From NCBI GenBank assembly GCA_963834855.1, contig CAWIDH010000004.1:124001-188000 (forward strand): a DNA stretch of 64,000 nucleotides, read 5' to 3'. Below the pieces are notes generated by a model. It saw only the letters and a program-made list of their open reading frames with translations, did not search any database and had not been told where the DNA came from. A program made the position numbers and the translations under genes. The DNA is from DATJKD01 sp963834855. GTDB taxonomy: Bacteria > Pseudomonadota > Gammaproteobacteria > Steroidobacterales > Steroidobacteraceae. Shown in pieces: positions 26,011 through 34,860 of the stretch (its first letter is position 1; each line of letters opens with the position of its first letter).

Positions 26011-27239
26011 GAACACCCTGTGGAAGTGGAAGATCGAACGTTGGATGGGTCGGCGCCCGGGGGATCCGGTGGCGTCGTCCCTGATGCGGCGGGTTCCTGC
26101 GGCGCTGGCGGCTGGTCAGGCGCCGCGGCGGGAACCGCGGGCCCGTCGGAAGGCGTCGTTACCGCGGGCGCTTCGACTGGCGTCGCCGACGGATCGGCGG
26201 GCGCGGCGACGGGCGCGTCGGTCGCGGCCGGCGGCTGCGGCGCGGCGGCGAGCGCCTCGGCAAGGTCGTTCACCGCGCTCGCGTAGAGCGCGCTGCGGTT
26301 GTAGCGGGTGATCGCGTGAAAATTCGCGAAGCCGACGCGATACTCGGGGCCGGCGCTGCCCGCGAGCTCGACCAGCATCGCGCGCGCATCGGGCGGCAAC
26401 CCGGTGTCGAAGCGCACGCCGCGCCCGCGAAGCGAGCCGACCGTCTCGGTGAGATCGAGCTTAGTGAGCTCGACGCCCTCGAGTCTCGCCGCCGTCACGT
26501 CGGCGGTGGCCATCACCGGCTCGCCCGCGCGCCAGCCGTGCAGCTTGAGGTAGTTGCCGACGCTCGCGAACACGTCCTTCCAGTCGCCCCACAGGTCGCG
26601 GTGGCCGTCGCCGCTGCCATCGACGGCGTAGCTGCGGAAGCTCGTCGGCATGAACTGCGGGACGCCCATCGCCCCGGCGTACGAGCCGAGCGGCACCAGC
26701 GGATCGAGCGCCTCGTCGCGGGCCATCAGCAGGAACTGCTCGAGCTCGCCGCGGAAATAGCGGCTGCGGGCCGGATAGTCGAAGGCGAGCGTCGCGAGCG
26801 CGTCGATCACGCGGTGCGTGCCGGTCCGCTCGCCGTAGAAGGTTTCCACGCCCGTGATCGCGAGCAGCACGGAGCAGGGCACGCCGCTCGTGCGCGATGC
26901 CGCCGTGAGCGCCGCGAACTGTTCGCGCGCGGTGTCATGGCCGCGCTGGATGCGCCGCTCCGTGATGAAGCGGGCGCGGTACTCGTGCCAGGTCATGGTC
27001 TTCTCCGCCGGCCGCGACATCGCCTCGATGATCGCCGGCCGCGACTCGACCTGCGTGAACACGTTGCCGAGCACGGCAGGGTCGAAGCCGTGCCGGTCCG
27101 CCATCTCGGCGATGAACCCGGCCACGTCGGCGCGCTGGCCCTCGAGTGCGTGCGCCGGCGTGGCCGCCACCGCGGCAGTGGCGGCGAGCGGTGCGACAAG
27201 CGCGAAGCGCGGCCGGGCACGCCGCAACGACCATCTCAT
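26007..27239 (-). CDS. mltB: lytic murein transglycosylase B
   Basis: Glycan-strand-cleaving lytic transglycosylase, 410 residues. Signal peptide, then the MltB domain with the catalytic glutamate in ITGVETFYGERTGTHRVIDALATLA, GSYAGAMGVPQFMPTSFRSYAVDGSGDG and the EF-hand-like DLWGDWKDVFASVGNYL. After the catalytic domain (about residue 330) comes an 80-residue Pro/Ala-rich tail absent from E. coli MltB, perhaps a wall-spanning linker. No lipobox is seen. The ATG overlaps the rodA stop by one base and its TGA overlaps dacA. Confidence 0.93.
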   Translation of the reverse strand: MRWSLRRARPRFALVAPLAATAAVAATPAHALEGQRADVAGFIAEMADRHGFDPAVLGNVFTQVESRPAIIEAMSRPAEKTMTWHEYRARFITERRIQRGHDTAREQFAALTAASRTSGVPCSVLLAITGVETFYGERTGTHRVIDALATLAFDYPARSRYFRGELEQFLLMARDEALDPLVPLGSYAGAMGVPQFMPTSFRSYAVDGSGDGHRDLWGDWKDVFASVGNYLKLHGWRAGEPVMATADVTAARLEGVELTKLDLTETVGSLRGRGVRFDTGLPPDARAMLVELAGSAGPEYRVGFANFHAITRYNRSALYASAVNDLAEALAAAPQPPAATDAPVAAPADPSATPVEAPAVTTPSDGPAVPAAAPDQPPAPQEPAASGTTPPDPPGADPSNVRSSTSTGCS

Positions 27240-28384
27240 CACGTGGACACCAGTTTCCGACGGGAATGGATGGACATGAGGATACCGAAGCCCGCCATGA
27301 GGGTCACCATCGACGTACCGCCGTAGCTCACGAGCGGCAGCGGCACGCCCACGACTGGCAGCAGTCCGGCGACCATCCCGCTGTTGACGAACACGTACAC
27401 GCAGAAGGTCAGCGTGAGGCTGCCCGCGATCAGCCGCGAGAACGTGTCCTGCGCCTGCGCGGCGATGTAGAGCCCGCGCGCGATGACGAAGAGATAGAGC
27501 AGCAGCACGACCAGCAGGCCCACCAGTCCCCATTCCTCCCCGATCACGGCAAAGATGAAGTCCGTCGATCGCTCCGGCAGGAACTCGAGCTGCGCCTGGC
27601 TGCCGTTCATGTAACCCTTGCCGAAGAGGCCGCCCGACCCGATCGCGATCTGCGACTGGATCGTGTGGTAGCCCGCGCCCAGCGGGTCGGTCTGCGGGTT
27701 CAGGAAGGTAAGCACGCGCCGCCGCTGGTAGTCGTGCAGGAAGTGCCAGACCACGGGCACGGCGCCGACCAGCAGCGCGCCGAGCCCGATCATGTAGCGC
27801 GCCTGCAGCCCCGCGAGCAGCACCACCAGCGCACCGCCGGTCGCGACGAGGAGCGCGGTACCGAGATCCGGCTGCTCCGCGATCAGGAGCGTCGGCACGA
27901 GGATCGCCGCGGCAAGCACGACGAGCGTCAGGAAGCTCGGTGGCAGGGGCCGCTCGTGCAGGAACCAGGCGCAGGCAAGCGGCACGGCGATCTTCATGAG
28001 CTCCGATGGCTGGAACCGCACCACGCCCAGGTCGAGCCAGCGCTGCGCGCCCATCGCGACGTCGCCCGTGACCGCCACGGCGACGAGCAGCAGCACGCCG
28101 ATCGTGTACAGGAAGGGCGAGGCGATGCGCAGCACCCGCGGCGGGATCTGCGCCACCGCGACGATCACGCCGAGCCCGATCCCGATGCGCGCAGCCTGGC
28201 GGATCGACACGCCGAGATCCTCGCCGGCGGCGCTGAAGAGCACGATCAGGCCGGCGGCACACACGCCGAGGACCGCGAGCAGGAGCGGCCCGTCGAGGTG
28301 AAGCGCCTCCAGCAGTCGCCCGGTGAGGCTGAGCGTCCGCTGCGCGCGGCTCGAATATCCCGGTCCGGCGATGTCGGTTCTCAT
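27239..28384 (-). CDS. rodA: peptidoglycan glycosyltransferase RodA
   Basis: SEDS-family polymerase of the elongasome, 381 residues with about ten membrane helices. Typical segments are RWLDLGVVRFQPSELMKIAVPL, AEQPDLGTALL (catalytic Asp), the YQRRRVLTFLNPQTDPLGAGYHTIQSQIAIGSGG loop, and VGVPLPLVSYGGTSM. It polymerises lipid II with PBP2. ATG at 28384 overlaps the mrdA TGA (ATGA). Confidence 0.96.
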   Translation of the reverse strand: MRTDIAGPGYSSRAQRTLSLTGRLLEALHLDGPLLLAVLGVCAAGLIVLFSAAGEDLGVSIRQAARIGIGLGVIVAVAQIPPRVLRIASPFLYTIGVLLLVAVAVTGDVAMGAQRWLDLGVVRFQPSELMKIAVPLACAWFLHERPLPPSFLTLVVLAAAILVPTLLIAEQPDLGTALLVATGGALVVLLAGLQARYMIGLGALLVGAVPVVWHFLHDYQRRRVLTFLNPQTDPLGAGYHTIQSQIAIGSGGLFGKGYMNGSQAQLEFLPERSTDFIFAVIGEEWGLVGLLVVLLLYLFVIARGLYIAAQAQDTFSRLIAGSLTLTFCVYVFVNSGMVAGLLPVVGVPLPLVSYGGTSMVTLMAGFGILMSIHSRRKLVST

Positions 28385-30321
28385 TCCCCACTCCCGGACG
28401 GCGGCGGGGGAGCCGCGGCCGTCCCGTCCTTTCTCTCCGCGGCGCCCGGTGGCAGCAGGTAGGCGTCGAACACCGCGCGCGCGATGGGCGCGGCCGTGCC
28501 GCTGCCGCTGCGCCCGTTCTCGACCAGCACCGCCACCGCGAGCTTCGGCGCTTCCGCGGGCGCGAACGCGACGAAGAGCGCGTGATCCCGTAGCCGCTCC
28601 TCGACCTCCGATTCCTTGTACTGCTCGTGCTGCCCGACGCTGAAGACCTGCGCGGTCCCGGTCTTGCCGGCGATCCGGTAAGGCGCGCCCGCCTGGCTGC
28701 GCCGAGCGGTGCCGGTCGGATCGTTGGTCACGCCGATCATGCCGCCGATGATGATGTCCCAGTTCTTCGGGTCCTTGATCTTCACCGGCGGCAAGGCCTC
28801 GGCGGGCAGTTCGCGCGTCTCGCCGGTGCGCGCATCGCGGATGCGCTTGACGATGCGCGGCGCATAGCGCTTGCCACGGGTGGCGATGGTTGCCGCCGCC
28901 TGGGCGAGCTGCAGCGGCGTGGCGAGCATGAAGCCCTGGCCGATGCCGGCGATCACCGTCTCGCCCGGGAACCAGGTCTGCAGCTCGCGGCGCTTGAATG
29001 CCTTCTTCTTCCACGCCTTCGACGGGACGAGCCCGGAGCGCTCGCCGCCGATGTCGATGCCCGTCTCGCGGCCGAGCCCGAACCCGTCCAGGAAGTCATG
29101 CATGCGGTCGATGCCCAGCACCTCGGCCACGTGATAGAAGTAGGTGTCGCAGGACTCGGCGATCGCCTTGTGCATGTTGACGGTGCCGTGTCCTTCCTTC
29201 TTCCAGTCACGGTAGCGATGCCTCGAGCCCGGCAGCTGGAACACGCCGCGGCAGGTCCGCGTCTCCTTCGGGTCGGTGGTCCCGAATTCGAGCGCGGCGA
29301 GCGCGACCAGCGGCTTGATCGTCGAGCCCGGCGGGTACACGCCTCGCGCCGCGCGGTCGTACAGCGGCTTGTCGATGTTGCCCTGGAGCGCAGCGTACTC
29401 CGTCACGCTCAGGCCGCGCGCGAAGCCGTTGGGGTCGAAGGTCGGCGTGCTTACGAACGCCACGACGTCGCCGTTGTTCGGGTCGATGGCGACGACCGCC
29501 GCCCGCTTGCCGGCGAGCGCCTGCTCGGCCGCGCGCTGCACCCGCATGTCGAGCGCCAGCACGAGATCGTTGCCCGCCATCGGCTCCTGCCGCTGCAACT
29601 CGGTCGCCGACAGGCCCACCCGCTCGACCAGCCGGCCCTGCGCATTGACCAGCAGCTGCTGGTGCCCGGTGTCGCCGTGCAGCTCGTCCTCGTAGGCGCG
29701 CTCGACGCCGAGCTTGCCGATCAACGTCGTGCCCGCGTAGTTCGCCGCATCGATGCGATCCTGGTCCGCCTCGCTGATCGCGCCGACGTAGCCCAGCGCG
29801 TGCACGGCGCTGCCGGCGCCGGGGTAGTAGCGGGTGAGCCGCGGGCGCACTTCGACGCCCGGGAAGTCGTAGCGGTGCACGGCGAAGCGTGCCAGCTCCT
29901 CCTCGCTCAATTGCAGCCGGATCGGCACGACGTCGAAGCTGCGTCGCGCCTCGATTGTCCGCCGCAGGCCGGCGACCTCGGGCGGCGCCAGCAGGCCGAG
30001 CGCCGCGAGGCGCTCGAGGGTCCCCGCCAGGTCGGGTGTCTGCTCGCGGATGATCTCGAGCTGGTAGGCAGGACGGTTGAGCGCGATCGCTTCGCCGTTG
30101 CGGTCGAGGATCAGCCCGCGGGCCGGTGGCAGCGGGTCGATGCGGATGCGGTTTCCCTGCGACAGCTCGCTGAAGTGGTCATAGCGCAGCACCTGGAGGT
30201 AGAAGAGACGCGCGACCAGCGCTACGGCACAGAACGCCACGATCAGCGTCATGGCGATCAGCCGGCGGCCGAACAGCCGCTGCTCGGCCCGCTGGTCCTT
30301 CAGGCGTACTGAGCGCGACAT
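28381..30321 (-). CDS. mrdA: penicillin-binding protein 2 (transpeptidase)
   Basis: Class B PBP of the elongasome, 646 residues. One N-terminal transmembrane helix (about residues 20-45), the pedestal domain, then the transpeptidase domain with PPGSTIKP (SxxK serine), SCDTYFY (SxN position occupied by SCD, the usual PBP2 variant) and KTGTAQ. The C-terminus has a short Pro/Ala/Ser tail. Crosslinks peptidoglycan during side-wall growth with RodA, MreB, MreC and MreD, all encoded here. Confidence 0.96.
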   Translation of the reverse strand: MSRSVRLKDQRAEQRLFGRRLIAMTLIVAFCAVALVARLFYLQVLRYDHFSELSQGNRIRIDPLPPARGLILDRNGEAIALNRPAYQLEIIREQTPDLAGTLERLAALGLLAPPEVAGLRRTIEARRSFDVVPIRLQLSEEELARFAVHRYDFPGVEVRPRLTRYYPGAGSAVHALGYVGAISEADQDRIDAANYAGTTLIGKLGVERAYEDELHGDTGHQQLLVNAQGRLVERVGLSATELQRQEPMAGNDLVLALDMRVQRAAEQALAGKRAAVVAIDPNNGDVVAFVSTPTFDPNGFARGLSVTEYAALQGNIDKPLYDRAARGVYPPGSTIKPLVALAALEFGTTDPKETRTCRGVFQLPGSRHRYRDWKKEGHGTVNMHKAIAESCDTYFYHVAEVLGIDRMHDFLDGFGLGRETGIDIGGERSGLVPSKAWKKKAFKRRELQTWFPGETVIAGIGQGFMLATPLQLAQAAATIATRGKRYAPRIVKRIRDARTGETRELPAEALPPVKIKDPKNWDIIIGGMIGVTNDPTGTARRSQAGAPYRIAGKTGTAQVFSVGQHEQYKESEVEERLRDHALFVAFAPAEAPKLAVAVLVENGRSGSGTAAPIARAVFDAYLLPPGAAERKDGTAAAPPPPSGSGE

Positions 30322-30346
30322 CGAGGGGCCCGGATCCCGCCCGGGG

Positions 30347-30829
30347 TCAGCGCGAACCGCGCGAGAAGGAGTCGCCGGCCGCGACGATCAGGGGCCAGAT
30401 CAGCGCGCCGGAGAGAATCGGCAACCAGCGGTTCCAGCCCGTGTAGTCATGGCCGGTCAACCCGTCGGTCCAGAACATGATGAAGTGGTACAGGCCGAGC
30501 AGCAGGAGCACGGCGCCGGCCTGGTGCAGCAGCGGGAACATGCGGATCCGCAGCTGCAGCTTGTGCGTGAGGAAGGCGACGATCAGGAAGGCGAGTGCAT
30601 TCTGGCCGAGCACCAGTCCGCGCAGCGTGTCGAGGATCAGCCCGGCGAGCCATGCGTAGCCGAGACCCGCGATGCGCGGGCTGGTGAGGATCCAGTAGAT
30701 GATCGCGAGCAGCGCAAGGTCCGGCCGCGCCGCGTCCAGCCAGGCCGGCAGCGGCACGATCGCGAACACGAGACCGGCCGCGACGCTGAGCCAGTACGCC
30801 AATCGCCGCGCGGACGGATCGGCCCTCAT
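30347..30829 (-). CDS. mreD: rod shape-determining protein MreD
   Basis: Inner-membrane protein of 160 residues with five predicted hydrophobic helices and the family pattern RPDLALLAIIYWILTSP, LGYAWLAGLILDTLRGLVLGQNAL. It bridges MreC and the RodA-PBP2 pair. Its ATG overlaps the mreC stop by 4 bp; mrdA starts 25 bp downstream. Confidence 0.93.
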   Translation of the reverse strand: MRADPSARRLAYWLSVAAGLVFAIVPLPAWLDAARPDLALLAIIYWILTSPRIAGLGYAWLAGLILDTLRGLVLGQNALAFLIVAFLTHKLQLRIRMFPLLHQAGAVLLLLGLYHFIMFWTDGLTGHDYTGWNRWLPILSGALIWPLIVAAGDSFSRGSR

Positions 30830-31821
30830 TCGCCCGCTCCTGCCTCGGCGGGTGGTGTGCCCGCTTCTGTTCCTGTCTCGGCGGGTGGTGCCGGAGCGCG
30901 CGTCGGTGCCGGCGTGGCGGCGGCGCCCTTGTCGGGTGGCGCGGCCGGGGCCGGCTCGGCCTGCGGCACCGCCGGGACCGGCGGTCGGAACCAGACCAGC
31001 AGCACCTCGCGCGCGCGATCGAGATGCGCGGTCGGCCGCGCCTCGATCTTGGCGAAGGCCGCGGTCGCCGCCTGCTCGACCTTGGTGACCTCGGCGACGG
31101 GATAGCCCGGCGGGAAGACGCCACCCATGCCGGTCGAGAGCAGCAGGTCGCCCGCGCGCAGGTCGGCCTCGATCGTGACGAAGGGCAGCGAAAGCTTGTC
31201 CGGGTCCCCCGTGCCGACCGCGATCGTCCGCACTCCGCTGCGGTTCGACTGCACGGGGATCGCGTGTTCCGCGTCGCTGATGAGGATCGCTTCGGCAGTG
31301 TGCGGGTTCACGCGGAACACCTGTCCCACGATGCCCTCGGAGTCGAGGATTGCCTGGCCCTTGAACACTTCGTCCGAGGCGCCCTTGTCGAGCAGTACGC
31401 GATGACGATAGGGGTCGAGGTCCACGTTCAGGATGGATGCGACGACGACGCGGTCCGCGATGCCGGCGGAATTCTCCCGCATGTCGCGCAGGCGCCGGTT
31501 CTCGTCCTCCAGCGCCGCGAAGCGCTGCAGCTGGAGGTTGGCGAGCCGCAGCCGGGCGGTCAGCTCGAGGTTCTCGGCGCGCAGGCTCTCCCGGTCGGCG
31601 AACGATTGCCTGACCCAGTCCCAGCCACGGAACGGCAGGTCCACGATCGCCTGCACGGGGAAGACCGCCGTCGAGAGCCAGCTGCGCACGCGCGTGAGCT
31701 GGCCGTAGCGGTGGTCGGCCACCATCAGCGCGATCGACAGGATGCCGAGCGTGACGAACGTCGCGCCCAGCGGCGGCCCTCGGCCGATGATCGGACGGAA
31801 GTCGTGGCTCAGCTCGACCAC
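30826..31821 (-). CDS. mreC: rod shape-determining protein MreC
   Basis: Bitopic periplasmic protein, 331 residues: an N-terminal membrane helix (about residues 18-37), a coiled coil (SLRAENLELTARLRLANLQLQRFAALEDENRRL), then the beta-barrel core (VVVASILNVDLDPYRHRVLLDKGA, GIVGQVFRVNPHTAEAILISD). After about residue 280 there is a Pro/Ala-rich tail of some 50 residues. It activates PBP2-RodA. It starts 4 bp after mreB. Confidence 0.94.
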   Translation of the reverse strand: MVELSHDFRPIIGRGPPLGATFVTLGILSIALMVADHRYGQLTRVRSWLSTAVFPVQAIVDLPFRGWDWVRQSFADRESLRAENLELTARLRLANLQLQRFAALEDENRRLRDMRENSAGIADRVVVASILNVDLDPYRHRVLLDKGASDEVFKGQAILDSEGIVGQVFRVNPHTAEAILISDAEHAIPVQSNRSGVRTIAVGTGDPDKLSLPFVTIEADLRAGDLLLSTGMGGVFPPGYPVAEVTKVEQAATAAFAKIEARPTAHLDRAREVLLVWFRPPVPAVPQAEPAPAAPPDKGAAATPAPTRAPAPPAETGTEAGTPPAEAGAGE

Positions 31822-31825
31822 GGCC

Positions 31826-32869
31826 TCAGTCGAGGCCGAACAGGCCCGGACCGTGCTCGTCGATCAACTCCAGCATCTTGCCACCGCCGCGTGCCACGCA
31901 GGTGAGCGGATCTTCGGCGACCACGACCGGCAGGCCGGTCTCCTCCATCAGCAGCTTGTCGATGTCGCGCAGCAGCGCGCTGCCGCCGGTGAGCACGATG
32001 CCGCGCTCGGCGACGTCGGAGCCGAGCTCGGGCGGGGTCTGCTCGAGCGCCGCCTTGACGGCGCCCACGATGCCCTGCAAGGGTTCCTGCAATGCCTCGA
32101 GGATCTCGTTCGAGTTGAGCGTGAAGCTGCGCGGCACGCCCTCGGAGAGGTTGCGCCCCTTGACCGAGATCTCGCGCACCTGCTGGCCAGGATAGGCCGA
32201 GCCGATTTCGATCTTGATCCGCTCGGCGGTGGCTTCGCCAATCAGGATGCCGTAATTGCGGCGTACGTAGTTGATTATGGCCTCGTCGAAGCGGTCGCCG
32301 CCGATGCGCACCGAGGCGGCATAGACGATGCCGTTGAGCGAGATGACGGCGACTTCGGAGGTGCCGCCGCCGACGTCGAGCACCATGGAGCCGCGCGCCT
32401 CGTGCACGGGCATCCCGGCGCCGATCGCCGCGGCCATGGGTTCCTCTATCAGGCGCACCCAGCGCGCGCCGGCGCCCTCGGCCGATTCCTGGATGGCGCG
32501 GCGCTCGACCTGCGTGGAGCCGTACGGCACGCACACCAGCACGCGCGGGCTCGGTCGCACCATCCGGTTGCCGTGCACCTTCTCGATGAAGTACTGCAGC
32601 ATCTTCTCGGTGACCGTGAAGTCGGCGATGACGCCGTCCTTCATCGGCCGGATGGCCGTGATGTTGCCCGGCGTGCGCCCGAGCATGTTCTTGGCCTCGG
32701 TGCCCACGGCCTCGATCTTCTTGCCGCCGCGCGAGGGCTCCTCGCGTATCGCCACGACGGATGGCTCGTTGAGGACGATGCCCTTGCCCCGGACGTAGAT
32801 CAACGTGTTGGCCGTGCCAAGGTCGATCGAAAGATCGTTCGAGAAGTAACCTCGGAGTTTTCTAAGCAT
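31826..32869 (-). CDS. mreB: actin-like cell-shape protein MreB
   Basis: Bacterial actin of 347 residues that guides the elongasome. ATP-binding motifs: LSIDLGTANTLIYVRGKGIVLNEPSVVA at the N-terminus (phosphate 1), VLDVGGGTSEVAVISL (phosphate 2) and GIVLTGGSALLRDID (adenosine). The ATG at 32869 begins MLRKLRGYFSNDLS, the membrane-associating amphipathic helix. First gene of the shape operon, divergent from gatC. Confidence 0.97.
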   Translation of the reverse strand: MLRKLRGYFSNDLSIDLGTANTLIYVRGKGIVLNEPSVVAIREEPSRGGKKIEAVGTEAKNMLGRTPGNITAIRPMKDGVIADFTVTEKMLQYFIEKVHGNRMVRPSPRVLVCVPYGSTQVERRAIQESAEGAGARWVRLIEEPMAAAIGAGMPVHEARGSMVLDVGGGTSEVAVISLNGIVYAASVRIGGDRFDEAIINYVRRNYGILIGEATAERIKIEIGSAYPGQQVREISVKGRNLSEGVPRSFTLNSNEILEALQEPLQGIVGAVKAALEQTPPELGSDVAERGIVLTGGSALLRDIDKLLMEETGLPVVVAEDPLTCVARGGGKMLELIDEHGPGLFGLD

Positions 32870-32931
32870 CGGCGGGAAAGGGAAGCGGGCGCGCGGGCTG
32901 CGGCGAGTCGGGCGGCAATTTAACCAACGAC

Positions 32932-32960
32932 AGGACATTAAACAAGGCGACTGGTATCAT
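32932..32960 (+). promoter_or_regulatory. candidate gatC promoter
   Basis: AGGACA (-35, matching TTGACA at 4 of 6) and TATCAT (-10, 5 of 6) with a 17-bp spacer, ending 38 bp before the gatC start. It lies in the AT-richer gap between the divergent mreB and gatC genes. Confidence 0.4.
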
Positions 32961-32998
32961 CTTTCGCTGCGTTTCTTGCCGCATTTCGCGTTTTCCGA

Positions 32999-33289
32999 AT
33001 GTCGCTGACTCGCGCGCAGGTCGAGGGAATTGCCCGGCTCGCGCGCCTCCGGATCACGGAGGCGCAGATGCCCGTCTACGTCGACAGCCTGTCGCGGATT
33101 ATCGACTTCGTCGAGCAACTTGCGATGGCCGACACGGACGACGTCGAGCCCATGGCGCATCCGCTCGCGGGCCAGGTCCAGCGACTGCGGCCGGACGAGG
33201 TCCGGGAGACGGACCAGCACGAGAAATACCAGCAAAACGCGGCCAGCGTCGCAGCGGGCCTCTATCTCGTGCCCAAGGTGATTGAATAG
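32999..33289 (+). CDS. gatC: Asp-tRNA(Asn)/Glu-tRNA(Gln) amidotransferase subunit C
   Basis: A 96-residue linker subunit that wraps GatA and GatB. Typical sequence: VEGIARLARLRITEAQMPVYVDSLSRIIDFVEQL, then DVEPMAHPL and a terminal LYLVPKVIE. Its TAG stop is the first codon of the palindromic repeat that follows, unlike most genes here, which end in TGA. Divergent from mreB, as in Pseudomonas. Confidence 0.95.
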   Translation: MSLTRAQVEGIARLARLRITEAQMPVYVDSLSRIIDFVEQLAMADTDDVEPMAHPLAGQVQRLRPDEVRETDQHEKYQQNAASVAAGLYLVPKVIE

Positions 33290-33386
33290 GCTGGAGGCTA
33301 TAGGCTGGAGGCTATAGGTCGGAGTTTGCGCAGGCGCTCCTTCCGACCTCCAGCCCACAGCCCATAGCCCCCAGCCTCTGAGCCTC
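33287..33386. repeat. palindromic repeat (GGCTATAGGCTGGAGG type), copy 1
   Basis: Left arm has tandem TAGGCTGGAGGCTA units starting in the gatC stop codon. The right arm carries the complementary CCTCCAGCC, CATAGCC and CCAGCCTC units, with GGTCGGAG pairing with CTCCTTCCGACC at the hairpin top. It fills the whole gatC-gatA gap and ends 2 bp before the gatA ATG. Copy 2 is at 36298-36383. Confidence 0.7.
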
Positions 33387-33387
33387 C

Positions 33388-34854
33388 ATGCACACCCTCA
33401 CCGTCACGGAAATTTCGGCCGGGCTGGCGGCGCGCCGCTTCTCGAGCGTCGAGATCACGCGTCACTTCCTCGCGCGCATCGAGCGACTGGCCCCGGCGCT
33501 CAACGCCTTCGTCACGGTGACCGCGGAGCGCGCGCTCGCCGATGCGAGCGAGGCCGATGCCCGCCTCTCGCGCGGCGACGGCGGGCCGCTCACCGGCGTG
33601 CCGATCGCGCACAAGGATATCTTCTGCACCGACGGGATCCTCACGACCTGCGGGTCGAGGATGCTCGCCAACTTCGTTTCGCCGTACGATGCGACGGTCG
33701 TCGAGCGATGGCGCGCCGCCGGCACCGTGCTGCTCGGCAAGACGAACATGGACGAATTCGCGATGGGTTCGTCCAACGAGACGAGCTACTTCGGCCCCGT
33801 GCGCAACCCCTGGGATCCCGCGCGGGTGCCGGGCGGCTCCTCCGGCGGGTCGGCGGCCGCGGTCGCGGCGGGCCTCGCGCCGGCCGCGAGCGGCACGGAC
33901 ACCGGCGGCTCGATCCGCCAGCCGGCGGCGCTCACGAACCTGACGGGGCTGAAGCCGACGTACGGCCGCGTGTCGCGCTACGGGATGATCGCGTTTGCCT
34001 CGAGCCTCGACCAGGGCGGCGTGCTTGCGCGTTCGGCCGAGGACGCGGCGATGCTGCTCGGCGCGATGGCGGGATTCGACGCGCGGGACTCGACCAGTGT
34101 CGACTCGCCGGTGCCCGACTATCGCGCGTCGCTCGCCGCACCGCTCGAGGGGCTGCGGATCGGCGTGCTGCGCGAATTCTTCGACAAGGGGCTCGATGCG
34201 CGCGTCGGCAAGCTGGTGCGTGCTGCGATCGCCGCGCTCGAGGAGCAGGGCGCCTCCGTCCGCGAGGTCAGCCTGCCCAACCTGCCGCTCTCGGTGCCGA
34301 CGTATTACGTCGTGGCGCCGGCGGAGTGCTCGTCGAACCTGTCGCGATTCGATGGCGTGCGTTTCGGGTACCGCTGCGAGAACCCGAGCGACCTGCTCGA
34401 CATGTACGAGCGCTCGCGCGGCGAGGGCTTCGGCGACGAGGTGAAGCGCCGGATCATGACCGGCACCTACGTGCTCTCGGCGGGTTACTACGACGCCTAT
34501 TACCTCAAGGCGCAGAGGGTGCGCCAGCTCATCGCGGCGGACTTCGCGCGCGCCTTCGCCGAGGTGGACGTCGTGATCGGCCCGACCGCGCCCACGGCCG
34601 CCTTCGAGATCGGCGCCAAGACGGACGACCCGATCACGATGTACCTGAACGACATCTACACGATCGGCGCGAACCTGGCCGGACTGCCGGCGGTGTCGGT
34701 TCCCTGCGGTTTCGTGCGTGAGGGGGAACGCGACCTGCCCGCCGGAGTGCAGCTCATCGGCCCGCATTTCTCCGAGGCGCGCCTGCTCGCTGTCGCGCAT
34801 CGGTACCAGGGCCTGACCGACTGGCATCGCCGCATGCCACCGGGATACGAGTAA
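33388..34854 (+). CDS. gatA: Asp-tRNA(Asn)/Glu-tRNA(Gln) amidotransferase subunit A
   Basis: Glutaminase subunit, 488 residues, amidase-signature family. The Ser-cisSer-Lys triad is visible: the Lys in GVPIAHKDIF, then PGGSSGGSAAAVAAG and SGTDTGGSIRQPAALTN. It releases ammonia from glutamine and channels it to GatB. The repeat-filled gap in front leaves little room for its ribosome site (GAGCCTCC region), so translation may depend on coupling or a weak site. Confidence 0.97.
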   Translation: MHTLTVTEISAGLAARRFSSVEITRHFLARIERLAPALNAFVTVTAERALADASEADARLSRGDGGPLTGVPIAHKDIFCTDGILTTCGSRMLANFVSPYDATVVERWRAAGTVLLGKTNMDEFAMGSSNETSYFGPVRNPWDPARVPGGSSGGSAAAVAAGLAPAASGTDTGGSIRQPAALTNLTGLKPTYGRVSRYGMIAFASSLDQGGVLARSAEDAAMLLGAMAGFDARDSTSVDSPVPDYRASLAAPLEGLRIGVLREFFDKGLDARVGKLVRAAIAALEEQGASVREVSLPNLPLSVPTYYVVAPAECSSNLSRFDGVRFGYRCENPSDLLDMYERSRGEGFGDEVKRRIMTGTYVLSAGYYDAYYLKAQRVRQLIAADFARAFAEVDVVIGPTAPTAAFEIGAKTDDPITMYLNDIYTIGANLAGLPAVSVPCGFVREGERDLPAGVQLIGPHFSEARLLAVAHRYQGLTDWHRRMPPGYE

Positions 34855-34860
34855 CGCGCC

